Of a DNA stretch of 13,439 nt, positions 7,292 through 13,439 are shown piece by piece. Numbering within the stretch: position 1 is the stretch's first letter; every line of letters starts with the position of its first letter. A program made the position numbers and the translations under genes. Source of the DNA: Spirogloea muscicola (taxonomy: Eukaryota; Streptophyta; Zygnematophyceae; Spirogloeales; Spirogloeaceae); the NCBI GenBank assembly GCA_009602725.1, contig WELB01000201.1, forward strand, positions 99,022-112,460, read 5' to 3'. The notes under the pieces are model-generated. The model did not search any database and was not told the origin of the DNA. It saw only the letters and a program-made list of their open reading frames with translations.

Positions 7292-10200
7292 TTAGTGCAA
7301 TCCCTTGAGGCTACTCGCTGCAGAAAGACCGCCACTATCACTGTTGCCGTCGCCGCCGCCGCCACTGCGGGGGGTGTATGAAGCTGCTGAAGCTGCTGTG
7401 GAAGTTGCCGGCGTCGCTGTGTGAGTGAAGACGTGGTCGAGCAGCGGCAGCGGGCCGCCGCGCCGCCGGCCCAGCCAGCTCGACGCTTTCGCCGCCACTG
7501 CAGCGTCCTTGAGCTCCAGCCCCCCGAGGCTCAGGCTTGCCAGGCAGTGCAGCATGTCGCGCCACGCCGCCTGGTCAATTGCCACAAGGTAAATGTCAGC
7601 AAGGCAAGTATCTGCTGCATTGTGGAGAATACCGCCCGCAGGCTGCAGTTCCATGGGAGGTGGGTATTGTGGCTGAACCTGAACGTGCCACATTGCGAAG
7701 GAGCCGGCGCCGATGTTGGAGCCTGGGCGAAGGGGGTTGTCAATCCACAGCGCCGCTGGCCGCGCCTGCGGATCCGCCAGAAACAGGCCGCCTGGATCCC
7801 TCTGGCTCTGCAACCGGCCGCAGGACAAGTGATGCTGTCAGAGAGTGCTCAGTGCGTCGGGCATTGCCGCCAACCTGTGGGCCAGCCGGTGCCAGAGCTC
7901 GCCGATGCAGGCCGGCGGCTGGAGTCTGACAGGTGCTGACCTTGAGGACGAGCCGGAGCTGCGAGAAGTCGAGTTCGCCTCCAAAAATGTGCAGGAAGCT
8001 GAGGAGCAGCACTCCCACGTTGGGCGACGGGATTGACTGCAGGTCGTCTCGCATGTCCGCAGCGAACCCCGCCCGCAGCCACGCCGCTTGCGCCCCGCTC
8101 CGCGGCCTACTCAGACTGCCCCCGCTTCTCGCGGTACTCGTCCCGGCGCTTGCGCTGCCATCCCTGCTGCTGCTGCTGCCGCTGGTGCCCTCCCCATGGT
8201 GGTCTGCTGTGGAGCTAGGGGGCTCGGCAGATGCCGCCAGTGGGTCCCGTTGCAACCGCACTGACGGCGTCCCACACGAGAGCCGTACTCTCTGCAGCAA
8301 CATAAGTGCACTGTGTAATGTCACGGGCTGTAACTGTGACTCATCTACATAGACGATGACTTCCAGGCGGCTGCATTCTTTTTAGCAGTAAGCCACAAGG
8401 AAATAGCCAATACTTGGAAAGACAGCCCAGGTACTTCTGCTGCTCCACAAGCTCCATTTTTGCCAAGATATAAGTCAGGGGGTGCTGACCTCCAGGAAGT
8501 AGATGAGCATGAGGGTGAGGGAGAAGGAGCCGAGGCCGCCCTTGTAGACGTCGTTCAGGCCCCGGTGGTGCAAGTAAGCCTTGTTCAACAGCACCTGCGA
8601 ACATCTCACACAGGCAATGTGAGCCTCCATGGCTGCTTGCAGTCACCCAGCCTGGTCTTGAACCTGAGCCCTGGATGCGAAACCCAAAGCGTGATCTTGC
8701 CCAGACCCATAGAAGGAACTTGATCGTCACTCATCTGGTCAGAGACAATCAGCAATTCCCACAGTCCGAGCACTTGTGGTAAAGCTCGACTCAGAAGCTC
8801 AAAAGCTGAACCTGGTGATTCACAGCCGTGCATGCCACTTTGCCCGCCTCATGTGACAGCGCAGATGATTCTGCAGAAAGAAGTGAGCCAGGGGTTTGTA
8901 CCAGCGGGCCGAGAGCAGGCATCTGGTGGAGCCGCTCGATGATGTACTCCCGCGCTGCAGCTCCGTTGTGCGCACCCTGGGCAGCACGCAGCTTGTTGTT
9001 CCACTCGGCAATAGCTGCGGGGTCACCGCTGCTGTCGCTGACCTCGGCAAGCCGGCTGCCACTGATGGTGATGTCGATTGCCACGATGCTCGTGACGGCG
9101 TCCTCAGCATCCTCTGCCGCCGATGCCACGGCCTCAGCTGTCCGCGGCGATGCCGCATCCGCTTTGGGCAGGACCCGGCAGCGCAGCTTGACCACAGGAA
9201 TGGACGCTGTCTCGATTGTCACGAGGCTCTCACACCAGTCCCGGCCCTGGAGCGAGGCAGAGAGCTGGCGAATGAGCGGTGCGAATGTGCGCGGACCCTG
9301 CAGGTACGCGCCTTCGGCTGACATGGGCGGCGGGGGCGCCTGCACCACAGCCACATCCACGTCGCTGTGCGGCAGCGCCAGCCCGGTCGCATACGACCCA
9401 AACACCTGGACGAGGCAACCAGATACAGTGACCAGTTACATGAGCTTCAGCTCCCCGCATGACAATTGCTACCTGAAATGCTTCAGCAACAGCGATTCGC
9501 GTCATGTGGGCCAGCAATGGGTAAGGCTGGCTGGTGTTAAATGAATGTCTTTCTTAAGAATGACCAATCAGTAGATACTGCCTCATGGTGAGACAACGCA
9601 TATGACTGAAAGCTCAGAGTGCAAAGTGTGTCGCAGTAGTAAGCACATCAATGAAGCGAGCAAGCGAGACGCACTTATCAAGCACAGTGCACAGCATGGA
9701 GTCTACATGACCTGTCTGCTGGTCATTGATCAAGTAAACGATCATGTTGATTTGGGCGGCGATGCTCACCTCAATGTCGGCACCGGGCCAGAGCTCCTGC
9801 ACGCACAGCCGTACCTGCTCCACGGCAGCCTCAGCACGGCGCCGCGCCACCGCCGAGGGCCGGGCTACCGTCGAGAACTCAAGGATCTCATCGTGCAGCT
9901 CATTGATGCCGCGCAGCAGGTGCACAGGCGGGAGCATGAACGTCGGCAGCGCGCCCAGCCTCGACTGCACCATCAGCATTGTCGGCGGCTGCTGGAACAC
10001 GCCACCGACGCCGCTGCTGCCACCACCAAACGCTGCCGGCGGGAGCGGGGCGGCCGGGGGGCCCAGCGGCAGGCTTGGCAGTGCTGCGAAGCCGCCGCCG
10101 CCGCTGGAGCTGCCATCTGGCGGTCCGCCCAGCATCTGGCGGGCCCCTGGGAAGTGCGCGGAAGCGGCTGTCGCTGCTCCTGTGCCATCGAGTGCCAGGG

Positions 10201-13200
10201 CGGCCATTGAGGGCAAGGAGGAGGACGATGGCAGCGGCAGCGGACCGCGACCACCGCGGCCGCTTGGGGGCATCATCCCTCGAAGTGGCGCCGCTGATTG
10301 CAGCGGCTCCGAGTACAGCTGCAGGTGCTGCTGCTGGAGGGCTGCCGGAGGCGGGCGGCCTGCTATTGCTGAGTGAGGCGTGAGGGCCCTGGACAACGTC
10401 GATGCCGGCATTGGTGGTGGCAGCGGCTGCTGTGCTGCAGCCAGCGCCGACTGCTGCCGTGGCAGGAGGTGCTCCATCAGCCGCGGCGGCGGTGGCGGCG
10501 GCGGCGCGTGCGACGGCCGCGGCAATGGCTGCTGGTTGAGCGCACCGTGGTCCCTGCCACTCCCTCTGGACACGGGCAATCCGCCACCATTGCCGCCGCT
10601 GCCAACGCTGCTACCGTCTTCGCCGTGAGTCCGCAGGCCCGGCGCTGGCTGCGCAGCCGGGGGCTGCCTCACAGGCACCGCAGCCTGGCCACCACTTCCG
10701 AATCGCTGCCGTGGAAGCGGCTGGCTTCCACTGCTGACACTTGCCCCAGTGCCGCGCTGCGGCCCGCTAGCCTGCCGTGCACTCAGCCGCAGGGCCTCAG
10801 CATCAGTCAGGGGCGGTGGCAGTGGCAGCCCCACGCCGCCAGCGCCTCCTCCTTGGCGCATGGTGGCGGTGCCACTTGCAGCTCCATGGGCCGTCATTGT
10901 CGACGCTGCCCCATCCACACTGTTGTCAAGGCCGGCCACAGCCGGCAGCAGCGGCGGCGATGGCGAGCTCGGCAGGCTGCTCTCGACTGAGGCGCAACCA
11001 TTGCTGACGCCACCGGTGCTGCTGCTGCTGCTGCCGAAGACCGGCGATGGATTGGCGGGCTCGGCGAGCCGCCGCAGATGCGCCACGTCGTTGCCCTGCC
11101 AAGCCACCTTTGAGGGCGGCTGGTGCTGTGCTCCCGACGTCAGCGCCGCCGTGGACGCTGCCGCCATTGTCACGGATGCCACAGCCTCCGCCGACACAGC
11201 CGGTGGCTTCGAAGCCGTTCGTGGCGACTCTATCACCTCCTCAGCCAGCTCCGGCGGCCTCCGGCGGGCCTGCTCCGGCATGGGCCTGCCACTGGGATCG
11301 CCGTTCTTCAGAGGCGGGCTGCGGCTCTGGGGCCGCTGTTGCAGCACGGCAGCCGTTGCCAGTGGTTGAACGTCGAGATCCGCATCCTCCTGGATCTCCG
11401 AGCTCTTCTCGGCAGGCCCGCCGCCGCCGCCGCCGCTCGGTGAACCGCGGTCCTTCTCTGCAGCAGCGCCTTGGTGGGAATCCGCGTCAGCATGCCGGGC
11501 CTGCGGTGGCAGCTCGGCGAGCGCCACATGAGGACCGCCGGCGGGCCGCCTGTCCACTGTGACAGCCACTGCTGGCCTCACCGTTGCGCTAGAATCAACA
11601 GGCAGCGGCTGCGCAGGCGCCACCGCGGCAGCAGGGCTGGCCGGTGTGGCGCTACTCCTGGGGCTGCTGCTGCTGCTGCCAATGGCGCTGCTTGTGTCGC
11701 TGCTGCTGGCGCTTGAGGGAGCTGCTGGAGCGGCCTCCTCCGGTGCCGCAGCTGCCACCAGGGCCACCGCCTCAGCCGTAGCGGTTGATGGCCCCGGCCG
11801 AGCGACGTTCTGGTGACCGTTCCTGGCCTGCTCCGAGCCGGCGATGCCGGCCTTCAAGATGGCGCTGTAGGACCGCGCAGCCGGCCAGGCCACCGCCAGC
11901 GGCCTCGCTGCGGTAGCGGCCGGCAGTCTTGCTGCCGAAGCCGTTGGCGGCTGCGCCTGGCCATTGCCAGAGGAAGTCTCTTCAGTAGTCCGGAGCAGCC
12001 CGTTGGCGGCCACGACCGGCACGGCCTGTAGCAACGGCCCATTCGGAGTCGTCTCCTTGACGACAGGACGATGCGGCTGCGCCACCACCTTCATCGGCGA
12101 CTCGTGATGGAGGACTGAGCCGTTGGCAGCGGCCTTCTCAGCAGCCGCAGCTGGAGCTAAGTGGCTCTCGCTGTGGCTCGCCCCGCTGTAGCTGCCGCCC
12201 CCGTTGACCGCGGGCTGCGGCGGTGCTGCCGGCGTGGCTGCCGGCCGGCTGCCGCCTCCAGCCCCCCACCCTCCCGGGGACTGCGATGGGGCCATTGACG
12301 ATGATGTCGGTGCAGGGCCCCAGGCGACGGCGGGCCGCTGCGAGCGGGCTGCCTTGTTGCCGCGGCTCCGCACGGGCTCCCAGTCGCCGTCTGCTTCACC
12401 GGCCCGGTTGAACAGATTGAGCAGGCCCTCCGTCTGCGGCGACCATGTACAGCGGCAACCATGTACAGCGGCGGTGAGCGAGCCGGCACAGCAGCACAGC
12501 AGAGGGCGCCTGTCAAAGTATGGCCACGGCGGGAGCTGCGGCGTTGGCGACGGGTGGCCGACGCGCACCTCGAGGCGCGAGAGCTCGAGGCGGAACTTGT
12601 GGCCCTCGTAGTGGTAGAGCAGCGGCCGGAACACTTGCTCGTTGATGCGCCCGCGCTCCTCCCGCACCTTGAAGCGCACCTGCGCCAGCCTCCGCCGACG
12701 CGCCACATCAGCAGCATCCATCGTCGCAATCCGCAGCTTCACGACGCGACCGGACAGTATGGGCCAGGTGGCGATGGCCAGCAAGCGAAGGTTGCGGTCA
12801 GCAGCAGTGGCGAGACCGGTAGCAGCGATGCGCACCTGCGATGGATAGCGAGACACGGCGCGGCCATAGACGAGGTCGACTTTGTCGGGCGCGTCCCACG
12901 CATGTGGGTCGAGGTTGAAGCCGCCCTCGCTCGTGGCCTGCAAGAGGATCATCGATGCCGTCACCAACTTCTGGCGAGATCGGCGGCGGCGGCGGCAACG
13001 GCGGCACCAACCTGGCACTCACCTCGAAGACGCCGTGGAGGTTGCGGGTCGTGTAGTTGTAGAGGAAGAGCGGCATGCCCGGCTGGATGCGGCGCACGGA
13101 CTCGAGAAACCGGTGCGGCAGCCCTGAATTGAACACCCACCGTCAGCCAGCGGCAACGTCACATAGGCATCAGCGTCAGCATCGGCGTCATCGGGCGTCA

Positions 13201-13439
13201 GCGTCAGCGCGGCCAGGGGAAGCAGGGGTGAGGAGAGCAGCCGGTGGTTGTGGCTCATGGCAGCGACGACGCCGCGGCCGAGGATGTCCGCCGCCGCTCA
13301 CCGAAGATGCTGCGCTGCACGTCCTGCTCCATGCTCTCGCTCTTGGACACGAAGATGTGGCCGCCGAGCGGCTCGTTCAGCGGCGGCGGGGGCTCGTTGC
13401 CGCCGCCGCCGCCGCCGCCGCTCGGCCGCCGCAGCAGCG
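7292..13439 (-). CDS. DCD domain fused to a TRF4/TENT4-like non-canonical poly(A) polymerase (5' partial)
   Basis: It probably adds 3' nucleotides to RNA. Inferred exons, 5' to 3': >13439-13302, 13123-13023, 12937-12836, 12679-12569, 12433-9770, 9405-8902, 8594-8490, 8291-7941, 7807-7679, 7570-7292. All introns are GT-AG; phases are 0 except the first (phase 1). The partial product is about 1,493 aa. Residues ~24-150 form a DCD domain; 151 to ~994 are low-complexity Ala/Pro/Ser/Gly; ~995-1206 form the nucleotidyltransferase with GSYATG...SDVDV and the third Asp in VAIDITI; ~1207-1401 form the PAP-associated domain with RGLNDVYKGGLGS and the nucleotide-recognition loop DNPLRPGSNIG. That loop favours the TRF4 class over GLD2. 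All three catalytic Asp are present. The stop is TAA at 7292-7294. A shorter exon 8 (8036-7941) would give about 1,408 aa. The start codon lies outside the window. Confidence 0.88.
7571..8594 (-). other. PAP-associated domain of the polymerase
   Basis: Exon 8594-8490 reads VLLNKAYLHHRGLNDVYKGG then LGSFSLTLMLIYFLE, aligning without gaps to the TRF4 helical region after its PLV motif. Exon 8 ends with SPNVGVLLLSFLHIFGGEL, matching NLGVLL.EFF.LYG of the family. Exon 9 has WIDNPLRPGSNIGAGSF, the nucleotide-recognition loop, and exon 10 opens with AAWRDMLHCLASL, the closing helix. Intron 7807/7940 and intron 7571-7678 are short (133 and 108 bp). Confidence 0.88.
8902..9901 (-). other. Nucleotidyltransferase catalytic domain of the polymerase
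   Basis: The domain opens at the end of exon 5 with ELHDEILEFSTVARPS and VQELWPGADIE, then crosses the 364-bp intron 9406-9769 into VFGSYATGLALPHSDVDV. The Gly-Ser and the two Asp of SDVDV are the metal-binding core. IPVVKLR and VAIDITI carry the next strand and the third Asp. Two extra Ala/Ser-rich loops of about 30 residues each flank that third strand and are longer than in yeast or human TRF4. The domain ends GAAAREYIIERL then ALGPL before the intron at 8901. Confidence 0.9.
9902..12433 (-). other. Disordered Ala/Pro/Ser/Gly linker between DCD and polymerase domains
   Basis: About 844 codons of one 2,664-bp exon are open without a stop and rich in Ala, Pro, Ser, Gly and Gln, with runs such as PPPPPPP, SSSSS and GGGG. 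The only less biased stretches are near its start (LLNLFNRAGEADGDWEPV) and a YSAILKAG segment. No known domain is visible. It is probably a flexible tether. Its length between two folded domains is its main oddity. Confidence 0.75.
12443..12472. repeat. 16-bp tandem duplication in an intron of the polymerase gene
   Basis: CCATGTACAGCGGCAA (12443-12458) is followed directly by CCATGTACAGCGGC (12459-12472). It lies 7-36 nt upstream of the intron 4 acceptor (AG at 12434-12435, exon from 12433) on the minus strand. Confidence 0.85.
12569..13368 (-). other. DCD (Development and Cell Death) domain, four exons
   Basis: Joined exons read LGGHIFVSKSESMEQDVQ, then SIFGLPHRFLESVRRI, PGMPLFLYNYTTRNLHGVFE, GGFNLDPHAWD, RYPSQVRFKV and FRPLLYHYEGHKFRLEL. 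These match the DCD family along its full length of about 125 residues: the FGLP, PLFLYNY, LHG.FEA, DP.AW, (F/Y)P.QVR and KFRLEL blocks are all present in order. The last three introns fall in phase 0, and removing each restores the family spacing. DCD proteins of land plants are tied to stress and programmed cell death; the molecular role of the domain is unclear. Confidence 0.93.
12674..12840 (-). repeat. 11-bp direct repeats at both ends of intron 3
   Basis: CGCAGGTGCGC on the minus strand occurs at 12830-12840 and at 12674-12684, exactly one intron length (156 bp) apart. The donor lies within one copy and the acceptor within the other (CAG followed by GTGCGC in both). Confidence 0.85.
13399..13419. 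repeat. GCC trinucleotide run encoding poly-Gly
   Basis: Seven GCC units on the + strand encode seven Gly on the minus strand, in the segment before the DCD domain. A likely slippage site. Confidence 0.85.

Noticed and set aside
7571-7678. Reading this segment as coding instead of intron
   Set aside because: Removing it joins MWHVQ to AAWRDMLHCL in the way the TRF4 family continues. The inserted residues have no counterpart, although retention cannot be excluded.
7421-8352. + strand frames of 130-172 codons over the end of the polymerase gene
   Set aside because: They oppose confirmed PAP-associated exons and look like nothing by themselves.
8828-13132. Long + strand open frames opposite the polymerase exons (up to 238 codons)
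   Set aside because: They are antisense shadows of a GC-rich coding strand where stops are rare. They show no domains, and the minus-strand reading gives clear DCD and polymerase motifs.

Overview
The window looks like nuclear DNA of a green alga, probably a GC-rich, intron-dense chlorophyte of the Chlorella/Trebouxiophyceae kind. This rests on short spliceosomal GT-AG introns about every 100-200 coding bases, a plant-type plastid argininosuccinate synthase, a DCD domain (a plant and green-alga family), TGTAA-type polyadenylation motifs, and a Ty1/copia element primed by an initiator tRNA-Met of plant type. The species cannot be named from the sequence.

Layout: (1) 84-3716, + strand: argininosuccinate synthase in 12 inferred exons, about 519 aa with a long plastid-targeting N-terminus. 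(2) 3717-4105: its 3' UTR and intergenic DNA, with a TGTAA at 3931. (3) 4106-6735: one Ty1/copia LTR retrotransposon on the - strand, with two 348-bp LTRs, a perfect 5-bp target duplication (AATTT), primer-binding site and polypurine tract. Its coding part is badly deleted: a shortened Gag, protease and the pre-integrase region remain, then a frameshifted scrap of integrase joined directly to the RT tail and RNase H. (4) 6741-7291: gene-free flank, probably the 3' UTR of the next gene. (5) 7292 to beyond the right edge, - strand: one long gene in at least 10 exons. It encodes an N-terminal DCD domain, a disordered linker of about 800 residues, and a complete TRF4/TENT4-type non-canonical poly(A) polymerase (nucleotidyltransferase plus PAP-associated domain). 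Its 5' end is outside the window.

The two host genes converge tail to tail and the retroelement sits between them. They have no evident shared pathway: one makes arginine in the plastid, the other probably tails RNA in the nucleus or cytoplasm. The most unusual item is the DCD-poly(A) polymerase fusion, an architecture I do not recall being described. Its exons join in phase at every junction and rebuild both domains without gaps. Secondary points are a stop-free intron flanked by 11-bp direct repeats that carry the splice sites, half-tRNA priming of the copia element, and the possibility that the LTR supplies the 3' end of the polymerase mRNA.
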